64,000 bases of DNA from the NCBI GenBank assembly GCA_031308135.1, contig JAHLJT010009419.1, positions 177,900,961 to 177,964,960 on the forward strand, read 5' to 3'. The first letter of the stretch is position 1; each line of letters begins with the position of its first letter. Below the pieces are notes generated by a model. The model was not told the DNA's origin and searched no databases. It saw nothing but the letters and a program-made list of their open reading frames with translations. Source of the DNA: Acheta domesticus. Taxonomy: Eukaryota; Arthropoda; Insecta; Orthoptera; Gryllidae. Position numbers and translations under genes: made by a program. Positions 1 to 10,625 of this stretch are shown here, piece after piece.

Positions 1-1663
1 CCGCCCCGCCCCCGTCGCCGCAGGGGCTGGGCCACCGTATAACGAGATTTATGGCGGCGAGCGCGCCGAACGCCGACCTTCACCCGCGTATCACTTCCGC
101 CTCCGCGACTGTCCCGGCTTTCTTTTTGCGGCCCCCATAGACGTCACGTAAAGTTTCTCGCGGCCCACAAATCATTTCCTCCTTTTTCTTTGTTTTTTCG
201 TCGCGGGGCCCGGCGACTCCTTATTTAAATTTACTGCCATTAAGTTACGGAAGGAACATTCTTTCCCCGAGTACGCCGACTCGCAGATGTACTAATTCAA
301 ACTTTGGAGTCTGGCGTTTTTAGAAGGAAAGAAGAATGTTTTCGTATTGATTTGAGATTTGCCGTTTCGTAAAGATGGTGAGATTATCGGTCTACCTGAG
401 CTGGTTCTTAAAATGACAAAGTCACATTGCAGCAGTTGTTGTCAACAAAGTCACAAAGTAGCATTGTAGCATTGACAAAGCAGTAATGTATGGTTGGTTC
501 TGTGAAATGTTCTAGGGAAATACTGGAAATATACACATGTCAATTAATCACATATTTCTGAGTGGTAAGTAAAATAATTTGAATTTTATATGACATAATA
601 CATACGTCATATTCATGTAGAGCGATTCCTGAGAATTTTTACTAGTTGGTGGTCTGAAGTCTCCGTGTAGAGGCACATGAGCAATAACGAAGATAACTGA
701 TCAGGCAACTGAGACGTATTTCGGCAATCAGGTACGACCGTGACAGTGCCTGAATGAATATTCTGTATGATGTATATTATGTACGAGAAATGTATACATA
801 TAACATAATATTATGTACGAGAAATGTATTGCATATCGAAGAAATTTTATTGGTTCATTTATTACAGAAATGACTCTTCTATCTAGGTGTTATTACGATA
901 CTGGATTTTTTATAGGAACGTAACGGTTTATATACATTTTATCTGCAAAGAAACTACACATTTGTTCTTCAGAACATTCCGGAACGTTTTCCAAAATCAT
1001 TTGTACTCTGTATTGAATGTTTTCTGAATAACTATTAAGCAGTTAAGATTCGTTCTCTTCGTAATTCTCGGAATTACAATCGATTTATCATTTATACTGC
1101 CTGAATTCATTTGGCGGAAACAAATGTATTGCAAAAACAGTGTGCAGGATACGCTTGCCAGTAGAATGGTAGACGGACATTCCCATTGTATCAGGACGGT
1201 TGGGAGCATTCAGATCTAATTTGAGAAACTAATTTTTTATGAGTGACGATTTGAAGCAGCGAGCAATGTATTTCTAGATAATGGACGGAGAAAATGAAAC
1301 TCATAAACGCTAGGATGTGTAAATGTCAATAAGGAATATTGAAAAATTGGAACTATCGCTCCGTAGTACGTTCGTACTCTAGGAAGGCTACTGCCGATAG
1401 TCAGACCTGGACATATACAACGAATTTCACACGAGTGGTTAGAGAAGAAATGGATATTGCTGGCAGCAAAATCATGGTTCCAAATATCACTGTACTGGTG
1501 CGTTTTGTAAATTTGTTTTTATCTGGAAAAGTGGTAGATGGTGTATTTGTTCACATATTCAGATTCGTGTTCTATGGTTATATTCAGCGAACTTCCATAA
1601 TATATATTGATCTACAGTGGAAATTCTTTGGTGTCGGAAATCTCAAGATCTCTTTGAGTTATA
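1..1663. other. Intron or flanking DNA, no gene seen
   Basis: The first ~230 bases are GC-rich and CpG-rich and look like the edge of a CpG island; the rest is AT-rich with no recognisable coding or RNA signal. If the transporter gene continues leftward, this is part of its next intron. I looked on the minus strand for a following exon (TM2 to TM3 of a sugar porter) and did not find one. Confidence 0.5.
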
Positions 1664-2086
1664 CAGGATGTCCGGGTAGGAAACGTCAAAACTTCGAAAA
1701 TAAGCTCTTAGACAATTTTAAGCATATTTTGTCTCATAAGCTACTTGGATATTCCGAATGGCAACGCCGCAATAAGCACTCAAAAGTTGGTTTGAAAAAC
1801 TGCTTTCTAGGCAAAAAGTTGCATTGGAGAAGCACAGAAATACTCGAGAAACATGTAAATTGTTTATTATTTACAAGAAAAAATAATACATATGTTCAGA
1901 AAGAAAATTATCACAGAAATAAGAAAGCAGTCGAATTGTGTAAATTGCATTTTTTCAAACCAACTTTTGAGTGCTTATTGCGGGTCAGCCTTTCGGAATA
2001 TCCAAGTAGTTTATTAGTCAAAATATGTTTAAAATTGTCTTAGAAGCTTATTTTCGAAAATTTGGCGTTTTCTCCTCGTACACCTG
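1664..2086. mobile_element. Fold-back MITE, long inverted repeats, TA target site
   Basis: The two ends are long inverted copies of each other, about 130 bp per arm. The left arm starts CAGGATGTCCGGGTAGGAAA and the right arm, read on the minus strand, starts CAGGTGTACGAGGAGAAAA. Both contain CGAAAATAAGC, ACTACTTGGATATTCCGAA and CAATAAGCACTCAAAAGTTG-like blocks. Both sides are flanked by TATA, consistent with a TA duplication as in Tc1/mariner-type elements. No transposase is present. A 234-codon open frame (1339-2043) crosses the left arm and is not a gene. Confidence 0.75.
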
Positions 2087-2521
2087 TATATTTAACTTTA
2101 CTACTGAATACGATTTTCCGAAATGCTTGTGTCAAAGTGTAAGGCAACCGCCATAATACTTAGTTGCGCTCAAGGGTCGGTGAAAGTTTCTTGAATGTAG
2201 TTCAGAGCAGTTATTTAGGATTGAATTTTAGGTTACATCACACTTAGCACGAATATCCGTCCAAAAATCATAAGAATGAATATTTGACTCCTAAAAATGC
2301 TTTGAAGGGACGATAATTCGCGAACGTGGACATAACGGTCCGAACATTGACACTAACGAAGCACTCCATCAAAACCATAACGGAATACAAAGCACGTAAA
2401 TACACATATTTTACACACACCTTTGTGACTATAAATTTTTCATCATGAGACGTACAAGGAATTCGTAGCCTTTGATAACTGGAGTTTATGTGCCCAAAAG
2501 CGATGACGTGTAGGTACTCAC

Positions 2522-2639
2522 AGCGTGACGTTGACGGAGGTGTTGTCTCGCACCAGCTGAAGTTGCTGGCGCTGCATCACAGGCAACGACGGCGACGACC
2601 AGCCGAGCACCGACCCGCTACTCGACGCGCACAGCGTCG
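2522..2639 (-). CDS. Sugar transporter (Tret1-like MFS), second coding exon
   Basis: Internal exon of a major facilitator sugar porter, a 12-helix plasma-membrane carrier of trehalose or hexoses in insects. On the minus strand it follows the acceptor TTGCAG and ends in the donor GTGAGT. It adds residues 28-66 and two bases of codon 67 to exon A in phase (phase 1 in, phase 2 out). The reading ATLCASSSGSVLGWSSPSLP is the family's first membrane segment; LGWSSP is a hallmark of insect Tret1-like carriers. It is followed by a hydrophilic stretch with two N-glycosylation sequons (N60-T-S and N64-V-T), as expected for extracellular loop 1. Bias to G or C at third positions contrasts with the AT-rich surroundings. 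The next exon lies beyond the left edge, so the exact paralogue and substrate cannot be told. Plus-strand open frame 2488-2766 is its shadow. Confidence 0.85.
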
Positions 2640-2712
2640 CTGCAACAGCCAACCAAACCACGCGTCACACACGCCCATCTCCTCTCCCATCTTACTACTT
2701 TCTCGCATACTA

Positions 2713-3200
2713 CAGTCGACTCCGATTATAGTGAATTCGTACATAGTGAACTCTCGGTTAAAGTGAACTTAAGTGACTGGTGTCGTTTCACTTACATTAC
2801 AAATAAGCCTAAGAAGATTCGATTATAGTGAACCTGATCCTCGGCTGTAGTGAAGGAAATAAGACCTGGAAATTAATGGGATCTCTTTTGTTATTTGGGA
2901 CTTTGGAGAATGAGAAGGTGTTCCAGTAGTATAAGAGGCATAGAAAGGTCTCAAGAGAGCACGAACTCTGGAGAAGGATTGAATGAAAAATAAACGAAGC
3001 AAATAATTGAAAATAATTTTTTATACAAATAAAGATATTGAAAATTTCAGTTCAGGCTATTAATGAATTTTGCGGTCTATTAATAAAATAAATGAATGTG
3101 AATTAATTCCATTGAACATTGACATCATCGGATATAGTGGACCTCTAATATAGTGAACCAAACATGTTAGTTCCCAGATCGCTATAGCAGGAGTCGACTG
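2713..3200. mobile_element. Pogo/Tigger-like non-autonomous DNA transposon
   Basis: 488 bp flanked by TA on both sides (2711-2712, 3201-3202). Terminal inverted repeats are CAGTCGACTCCGATTATAGT and, from the right end on the minus strand, CAGTCGACTCCTGCTATAGC. Subterminal copies of TATAGTGAAC recur near both ends (about 2741, 2824, 3134 and 3152). TA target site and CAGT-type ends with repeated TATAGTGAA motifs fit the pogo/Tigger branch of Tc1/mariner. No transposase frame remains. It lies within ~80 bp of transporter exon B. Confidence 0.75.
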
Positions 3201-3202
3201 TA

Positions 3203-5030
3203 CTTACGAAGTATAAAGTAAGTGTTGTAAAGATGCAGCGAAAATAAGTAGATTTTTCGACAGAAAAACTCGTATTCTGGGACCGAGAATCGAAAAAGAG
3301 AATAAATCTGGTCTCTACACATAATCAGTTAATTCCTCCAACACCTTGTCAGAAATATACGTTTAATGGGGTCCTTGATGTTGTAAAATTGGTTGATGGC
3401 AAAACATGTGTGTCTGACCGTCGGTGAGCAACGCTAGCGCCTAAATCGTTCAAAAGATATTCTGTAAAGGTGGAATAACACAGTAAAATATTTGCATTTT
3501 TTCAGTCAAAATGGAAACTACATATTTCATTATTTTAGTATTTTCCCTGACTTTCTGTGTAACTAAGGAAACCAACAACACCTCTCGTAGTCTCGGAAGG
3601 TACATAGTTTTCTTTTAATATCTGTGCGCATTTGAAATTAGTAATGCACATTTTCACCTGTTAACGTGGTCTATGATATTAAAATCAAGTTGAAATAATG
3701 GTAATGTTTTATCCATTTTGCAAATTAAAACGAGACAAACCAAAATAAAGAGGTCGGCTTACGAAGCATAAATTCGTTATCTCTGTCAGTTAAAAAAAAG
3801 GCAGGTTTTCATAATTACGCAGGGAATTTCAACACATATCCAGCTGATAGTATCGAGGCAACAGACGAACGCCGATAGCAACGCAATTTGCGCAAATGCA
3901 TTGTATAGAGTGGCCTTAGGTCTTACTATAAGCACGATAAGCGGCTGCTTTACAGCCTCTGTACGGGTTCGGATCCTATTATACTAGCTTTTTAACAAAA
4001 TATAGCTTGCAGAGCGAGCGTGAAACGCGCTAGTGGATGCCTGGAACGCTCACATTCGCTAATTGGGGAGCATTCTCTCTCAGCACCGGAGATTAGAGGG
4101 TGTATTTCAGTTCATGAAAGAGAGCTCTGAATTGATATTTTGGAAAGTGATGTAGGCCGTCATTGAATTGCTAGAGTCATCAAAATTAAATTAATGGTAA
4201 CGAGCCACACACTCCATTTCTGATTTCCTGTTCAGTTCCGTCCGCTACGTTGGAGAGAAAGTGAGAAATTTGGGTGGAGAATTGGATTTGGAAACTGGAA
4301 TTTTCATCGAAAGTTTGAATAAAATTGTGTTTAATTTTAAAAATAAAATTTGAAGCAATCTTCCTATTTAGGCTAAACATCATCACATGAATTTTTCTGT
4401 CATTACTGTCAAATGTTTCTAAAAGAGAAGGAATCTAAATGTTACCCGCCATTTCGGGGCGCCATCGTTACCGGCCACCCATAGCTCAGCCCAGCGTCCT
4501 ACCTATTCGCACCCATGGCCAAACTTCAAGAACCAGGGCCCCCAAGCGATCAACATATTGAGGTTCCTCCTCCTTGTAATTGAAGAACAACAACGAAGAC
4601 GAAATATCAATATTTAACATAATAATGTAAAAAAAATGTAATAATTATGACGAGGTATTTGCTTTCTATTTTCCAATTATTTATAGTATTATTTTAGTAA
4701 TGCAAATATTTACAAATCTGAAATAAATTTTAAAAAAATATATATTTACAAAGCTGTATAGTTTAGTGAAACAGTTCAAAATTGCTTTTCTATATTTATA
4801 AAGTAAAAATAATTAAAATGTATGGGGTCCCCTGTTGCTTTTACTACTATAGTCTGAGGGTCCCCCTCAGTTTGGACGCCTAGGCATCCGTGTAGAGCTA
4901 CACGCGCAGTGGATCGGAACGGCACGGGCGGACGGAACCGGAGGGACGACAGTTTTTGTGTGGGTCCCGCGCACAGCACGGCACGGCACGGCACAGGCTC
5001 TTTCGGGCACTTCGCGTCGCACTAGTGCTT
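3203..5030. other. AT-rich intronic DNA, no feature resolved
   Basis: No coding, RNA or clear repeat structure was identified. A box-B-like string (GGGTTCGGATCC near 3967) lies in a tRNA-like context but no cloverleaf can be drawn. Around 4800-5000 there is a GC-richer patch ending in four GGCAC units (about 4975-4994). Confidence 0.4.
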
Positions 5031-5033
5031 CAT

Positions 5034-5440
5034 AATTGGACAGTGATATGCATCAACCGGCTATGCGACATCATACAAGTTTTGAGATAGTCGTGTTCAA
5101 GGTTTTATTACATTTTCAGCTCTAAAAACTGTAATTTAATTATTTCATTCATTGAAGCGCACAAACATGAGTGGAATATCTGGTGCTCACCTGCCTAATG
5201 TGAAATTAAGAACAGCAGATTCGAAAATCTAGGTTTATAGCTGGATGTTGCAAAACATAAGATACCTGAATGACTGATGGCGTTTATATTTTTCATTAAT
5301 TATGAGGCTATTTTAACAGATTTGGCGTCAAAATTTTGCGTACACTTAGAACATGGTCCAATGCAACTGATAGCGTCCATATCTTTTTTTTTTTTTTCCA
5401 AAATGACGCTTAGCCGGTTGATGCATAACACCGTCCAATT
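5034..5440. mobile_element. MITE with ~34-bp terminal inverted repeats
   Basis: The left end AATTGGACAGTGATATGCAT is followed by CAACCGGCTATGCG. The right end, minus strand, reads AATTGGACGGTGTTATGCAT followed by CAACCGGCTAAGCG; only four of 34 positions differ. The interior is AT-rich with a T14 run near 5385 and no transposase. No target duplication could be fixed, so the superfamily is open. Confidence 0.65.
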
Positions 5441-5801
5441 TAAATAAAGAAGCATTCCCATTGGGTTCATTTTTAATAGTAGAAGGAAATTTGGCAAAGA
5501 GTGTAAGAAAGTCCAAATCGTCTTCCAAATAGAACGATAATGACAAAAGGGGAATTTCACATATAATATCCCCACCTTGTGGAAGATGAAAAATTATTTC
5601 AGTTCTTTAGGATATCTCACGATAAATTTGAAACTAAATTGGATATTTTGAAAAATATAGGATATAAATAAATATGTTGGTAACACAATTAAATTGAACC
5701 AAGTGACGAACTCATAAGTACATTACTTTATTAAGAAACTTACGAAAATAATCGGCACTATAATTTACGCAAGACACATACACCAAATTACATTGGTTAA
5801 C
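5441..5801. other. AT-rich intronic DNA, nothing seen
   Basis: No coding sequence or repeat was recognised between the two neighbouring transposons. Confidence 0.4.
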
Positions 5802-5804
5802 TAA

Positions 5805-5959
5805 GGGGGTTATCTATAAAGGTGCTACGCTATAGGAGTAGGGAGGGGATTTACGTAGCGTTACGCTGCATTACATAGAGATAGGGAAGTGTGTTACAAG
5901 GGGTAGGGGGCGTATTGAAATCACTCGAAATTTTCGTTACGTAATTTATGGACGGCCCC
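5805..5959. mobile_element. PIF/Harbinger-like MITE with TAA target duplication
   Basis: 155 bp bounded by TAA at 5802-5804 and 5960-5962. The left end GGGGGTTATCTATAAA is matched on the minus strand from the right end by GGGGCCGTCCATAAATTACG. A 3-bp TWA duplication with GGGG.../...CCCC termini is the PIF/Harbinger signature. No coding capacity. Confidence 0.65.
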
Positions 5960-6239
5960 TAATGAATCATGCCAAAACATGGTATAATTTATTTACGTGC
6001 ACAAATGATCCAAGTTTCACCAATATTGCACAGCTTCTTATAAATACCTAGAAATTTAAATTTGGTAAGTGTTCGTCCCTGATTCAGATAGTTTAGCTAC
6101 CCAATTAATGACACTTCCTAACAAGATAGTACCTTAAATAAAACTTAATATCATGCTGTACAACTTGGGTTCATTCTGGATCACCATAATTAAATTGGAC
6201 GCATTCATGATCGCTCCATACGCTTCACATAACCTCACA

Positions 6240-7010
6240 ACTGAAACGGCGCAAAGCCCTTTCCCACCGTGCCGATGACATCATCGGAATGTCCAGATCT
6301 TTCCTTCGGACTTTTTGCAAACGGTGGAAGGTGTGGATCATCCGGTCCCGTCCGTGCCGGTCTAGTGCGCGCACCCTTACGTCAGTCAATGTAATCAACT
6401 TTCAAAAAAATCCCGTCCGTCCGTGCCGTACCGACGCCGTCGCGCTAGGCTTATGTCGCCTAGGCGGAAGTCCGCGCTTGCTCGCACCTCTGCCGTTCAC
6501 CCGGTCCCAGACCGAACCGTTTCTTCTAATTAGAAGGTGCCTGCAGCTCGGTCTCTCCCTCTCCCTCCCTCTCTCTCTTTGGCCCTTTGTACCCACGTTT
6601 CTCGAGGCATGTCGTCCCGCGCGGAGCCGAATCAAAGCGCGCGCTTAAGTCGACGGCGCGGCGGCAGCGGCGGCGACGCAGCCGAGGAGAAAAATTCCCG
6701 AGGCGAGACCTTTGGCGCCGAACGGACCGCTCGGGCGGACCGTTCGCTCATGCACTCGTTCCGCGCCGCTCCGCGCCCTGTCATCCGCTCACGCTCTCGC
6801 CCTCTCCAATCGCTTTCGTCCGCCGACCGCTTTCGCCCCTGCGTTTCGGGCAGTCGCGGGTCCCAGTAATCGTCAGGCCTTTTCCGGCCGCGTCTCGCCT
6901 GTCGAAGAACTTGCACGATCGGCGCCTTCTAAGCGTCTTGGCTACGCGGCTTGGCTTGGTCGCCTCGGACTGGGGTAAAGCGTGGACTCTCACGGCAATA
7001 GTGTTGCACC
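6240..7010. promoter_or_regulatory. CpG island inside the transporter intron
   Basis: About 770 bp of GC-rich, CpG-rich DNA in AT-rich surroundings. It contains a CRE/AP-1-like TTACGTCAGTCA (about 6377), the palindromic GATGACATCATC (about 6275) and a 14-bp perfect palindrome with a homeodomain-type core at 6523-6536. Overlapping open frames on both strands are compositional. It could be an alternative promoter or intronic regulatory island; no transcript evidence is available from sequence alone. Confidence 0.4.
6523..6536. promoter_or_regulatory. Perfect palindrome CTTCTAATTAGAAG
   Basis: Fourteen-base perfect inverted repeat with the TAATTA homeodomain core, inside the CpG island. Related TCTAATTAGG and CCAATTAGAAG strings occur in two other islands (about 19243 and 10469). 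Confidence 0.3.
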
Positions 7011-7064
7011 AGTGAGGCGAACCGAAAACTCATAAATAGTACGAGCTCTATGTATGAGTGCCTA

Positions 7065-7299
7065 TAGTGCGATTTTTATAACTTTGCCCCGTCAAGCCCC
7101 TATGGCCACGATGGAATATCACTCGGCATTTCGCGTCTTTCTCCGCTGGACATCGCGTGATCGCAAGCACTGCTTGATACGGTCGCGATCATTCGAATCT
7201 AGCGGAACGACTGAGAAAGATGCGGAATACTGTGACATATTCCATCACGAAGATGGGATTTGAGTGGCCTTGAGGGGCAAAGTTAGAAAAATCGCAGTA
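7065..7299. mobile_element. Fold-back MITE, family 'TACTGCGATTTTT', copy 1
   Basis: 235 bp flanked by TA (7063-7064, 7300-7301). The ends are TAGTGCGATTTTTATAACTT and, from the right on the minus strand, TACTGCGATTTTTCTAACTT, followed on both sides by TGCCCC. Inversion continues inward: ACGATGGAATATCACTCGGC on the left matches GTGATGGAATATGTCACAGT on the right arm, so nearly the whole element is one imperfect hairpin. A second member is at 47425-47600. Confidence 0.75.
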
Positions 7300-7301
7300 T
7301 A

Positions 7302-8370
7302 CTTACATTTTCTTTCAGATTTTTTTAAGAGAGTCGTGTCAACAAAAATTGAACTTTTCTTGACTTAAATTAGTTATACTGAAAAATTAAAATATGCTAC
7401 AATTCTAAAAATTTCTGTACTTACTGTTTATCTAAGGCAATCGTTTTCAGTAAATACGACTACTTCTGTGACCGAATTAAAAGCGTTATTAGAAACCAAT
7501 TTAGAAAACGAAGATCATCAAATTAAAGTTTCCGAGAAATAAGATGCGTGATACGGGAGGTATTTTAAAATGCAGTTAAATTTTCTAGCATTGGAGTACG
7601 ACATGAGTTTCTTCCTGTATATGTGTCCTTGACATTTTTCATATAAATGTTCATGTAAAAGCAAATTAAGCCGTTGTGTATGAGTTAGTGTAAATGTAGG
7701 GGTTTGTAGGTGTTTAGATACCCTATGAGGAGCACTGAAAGTATAAATCATCCTTGCTTGTCCCAACACACACAAAATTGGAAAGCACATTGCATGATTT
7801 ATTGACAAAGGATCGTAATGGTGCTACTGACCTGAGAATGTATGCAGTTTTCCACCCCCTAATGTTCAATGCAATTTATTTCTTCGGCATTAGTGACAAT
7901 AAATAGTTATAATTAAATGTACAAATCATTTCCTAAAGACTACACCTTATCCTATCTACTCTTATGCTTATCAAAACAGAATCCATTTATTTATTAAAGT
8001 TCTAATGAAAGACAGCCTGACCGTCGTCCCTTCCTCTTGCCTAGAACTTTACCCACAATACATTTCGGATAAACTCGCCCCGTATCATAAAGCTTTTCTC
8101 TCCAACATGTTCAACAGGCATATCTATTCTTGCTCTTCCTCTAAAATCAACTCTTTTTTTTAGTCTTCCTACCTTGCAATATACACAAACAAAATTAAAT
8201 AAAGCACACGGGCATGCACGTGAACATCAACAAATACACATACGAACATCGCCAAAGATGCCTCTCGCCCCACATGCGCCCCTTCCACGCACGATTCCAG
8301 CTGGCTCACCGTGGTCATTTACAGCTTCCCCTCCTCTCCCCTCCCCTCCCCCCTCCCCACCCAACGCCGA
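7302..8370. other. AT-rich intronic DNA, nothing seen
   Basis: No coding, RNA or repeat structure was resolved. The far end becomes pyrimidine-rich and then GC-rich before the GGC run near 8438-8457. Confidence 0.4.
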
Positions 8371-8734
8371 TGGAGGTACGCAGCGCACGTTTCCCCGAAA
8401 GCGAGCACAACGAACCGCGCGCGACGCCCGCGGCCTCGGCGGCGGCGGCGGCGGCGGTATGAGAATCAAGGTCTGCGGAAATTGGAGGTTGTTTAAACTG
8501 GTTTCAGTCTGTAAATAAGCAGTCTTCAAACCAATCTTCGCAATGCGAAGAGGGCGGCTCGGCGCAGAGCACAGAGCGCGGCGTGGGTGGCGTGGTTCGC
8601 GAGGCGGGACGGGGGTAGTAGTGAGGACGGCGGGATGGCGTGCGGGAGTGGAGATTGAGCGGAGTGACGCGGTAGGGAAGGAAGCGCTGTAGCAGGGGTT
8701 GTAGGTGCCGTGGGATGACGGTTTGGCGGGGCTG
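8371..8734. other. GC-rich island leading into minisatellite
   Basis: CpG-rich DNA with a (GGC)n run at about 8438-8457, then G-rich degenerate sequence that grades into the 42-bp array. No start codon plus splice-site arrangement was found. Confidence 0.35.
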
Positions 8735-9600
8735 TGGTGGCGGAGTGGATGACTAGGGCTGTAGGGAGTTGGGGTGTGGAGGTGGCGTGGATGACTAGGG
8801 CTGTAGGGAGTGGGGGTGTGGAGGTGGCGTGGATGACTAGAGCTGTAGGGAGTGGTGGTGTGGAGGTGGCGTGGATGACTAGGGCTGCAGGGAGTGGGGT
8901 GTGGAGGTGGCGTGGATGACTAGGGCTGTAGGGAGTTGGGGTGTGGAGGTGGCGTGGATGACTAGGGCTGTAGGGAGTGGGGGTGTGGAGGTGGCGTGGA
9001 TGACTAGAGCTGTAGGGAGTGGGGGTGTGGAGGTGGCGTGGATGACTAGGGCTGTAGGGAGTTGGGGTGTGGAGGTGGCGTGGATGACTAGGGCTGTAGG
9101 GAGTGGGGATGTTGGAGGTGGCGTGGATGACTAGAGCTGTAGGGAGTGGGTGGTGTGGAGGTGGCGTGGGATGACTAGGGCTGCAGGGAGTGGGGGTGTG
9201 GAGGGTGGCGTGGATGACTAGGGCTGTAGGGAGTTGGGGTGTGGAGGTGGCGTGGATGACTAGGGCTGTAGGGAGTGGGGGGTGTGGAGGTGGCGTGGAT
9301 GACTAGGGCTGTAGGGAGTGGGGGTGTGGAGGTGGCGTGGATGACTAGAGCTGTAGGGAGTGGGGGTGTGGAGGTGGCGTGAATGTCTACGGCTGTGAGG
9401 AGTGGGGGTGTGGAGATGGCGTGGATGACTAGGGCTGTAGGGAGTGGGGGTGTGGAGGTGGCGTGGATGACTAGGGCTGAAGGGAGTGGGGGTGTGGAGG
9501 TGGCGTGAATGTCTACGGCTGTGGGGAGTGGGGGTGTGGAGGTGGCGTGGATGACTAGAGCTGTAGGGAGTGGTGGTGTGGAGGTGGCGTGGATGACTAG
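8735..9600. repeat. Minisatellite, 42-bp unit, about 20 copies
   Basis: Tandem array of GTGGATGACTAGGGCTGTAG then GGAGTGGGGGTGTGGAGGTG then GC. Copies differ mainly by one-base changes and by one-base indels in the G runs (GGGGTT, GGGGG, GGTGG). As 42 is divisible by three, a plus-strand frame repeats WMTRAVGSGGVEVA and the minus strand also stays open, but indels break the frame between blocks. The plus strand is strongly G-rich. Confidence 0.95.
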
Positions 9601-10372
9601 GGCAGCAAGGGGGTGGAGGGGTGGAGCCGAGGACGGTAGGAACGGGGTGGGAGCAAGAGACGATTGTGCCGGGGAAAGCGAGGGTCCCGGGGGTGACGGG
9701 AAGGCGATAGTTGGAAGGGTGGTGGGGAGGATGAAGAAGATTGTAAAGGTGGTGGCGAGACGAGGGTTGTAGGAGTGGCGGGGAAGTCGCTGGTTACAAA
9801 GGCGACGGGGAAAACGAGACTGTAAGAATGACGAAGAAGGCAGGGGTTGGAGTGATGGCGTGGAAAGCAAGATGTGGCAGAGAGACGAGGGTTGTATGCC
9901 TGACAGAGAAGGCGAAAGTTGCGGCGTTGGGTGAGGTGAGGACTGCGGCGATGGCGGGAAAGGGGAGGGTTGTAGCGTTGTCTTGGAATGTGAGGATTGC
10001 TTGAGTAGCGCGGAGACACGGGTTGCTGGGATGGGTGGGGAAGAGCGTTGCATGGGTAGCAGGTAGACGAAGGTTTCAGGGATGGCGGGGAAGGTGAAGA
10101 TTTTGTGGGTAGCGGAGAGACGAACGTAGCAGGAATGGCAGGTTAGAGGATTGCATAGGTACCGGGGAGGCGAAGGTTTCAAGGGTGGCGGGCAAGACGA
10201 GGATTGCATAGGTAGCCGGGAGACGAGGGTTGTAGGGATGGCGGCGAAGAGGATTGCACGTGTAGCGGGGAGACGAAAGTTTCAGGGCTAGGGGGAATTT
10301 AAGGATTGTGTGGGTAGCCGAGAGACGGGGGTAGCAGGATGTGGAAAAGAGGGATGCATGGGTAGCGGGCAG
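9600..10372. repeat. Degenerate G-rich tandem repeat, unit ~52-56 bp
   Basis: A diverged array adjoining the 42-bp minisatellite. Motifs such as GGATTGCATAGGTAGCCGGG and GAGACGAGGGTTGTAGGGAT recur about every 52-56 bp (GGTAGC-type anchors near 10050, 10108, 10160, 10212, 10263, 10313 and 10359). The minus strand is open for 344 codons (10209-9175) with a Pro/Ser/His-rich, family-less translation; I treat that as repeat-derived. Confidence 0.7.
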
Positions 10373-10625
10373 CGGGGGTGGCGGTGCGGCGCGGCTGGAG
10401 GGGAGGCGCGTGGCTCGTTAGGGGCGTCGGGGTGCCTTGCGAGGGGCGGCGCGCGTGGGTTCCGAATCCAATTAGAAGCGCGGGGCGGCCCGCTCCTCGC
10501 CCGGGCCCACGAATCTGCGGCTAAAAACCGGCAATCTCTCTCCGCGGCGGCGATGTGGACGCGACGGCTGCCGCGATATTCTTTGTGGGCAGCGCAGGGG
10601 GTGGGGGCGCAACCGAAGCAAGAAA
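10373..10625. other. CpG-rich island
   Basis: Short GC-rich segment after the array, with an AATTAGAAG string near 10470 and a CCGCGG site near 10543. Function unknown; possibly regulatory. Confidence 0.3.

Noticed and set aside
1339..2043. 234-codon plus-strand frame
   Set aside because: It runs into and through the arms of a fold-back MITE and matches no family.
3900..3995. tRNA-like box B (GGGTTCGGATCC)
   Set aside because: No cloverleaf or convincing box A at the right distance, and no SINE body shared with other loci.
9175..10209. 344-codon minus-strand open frame, Pro/Ser/His-rich
   Set aside because: It lies wholly in tandem repeats (42-bp and ~54-bp units), has no recognisable domain, and falls within the transporter intron.
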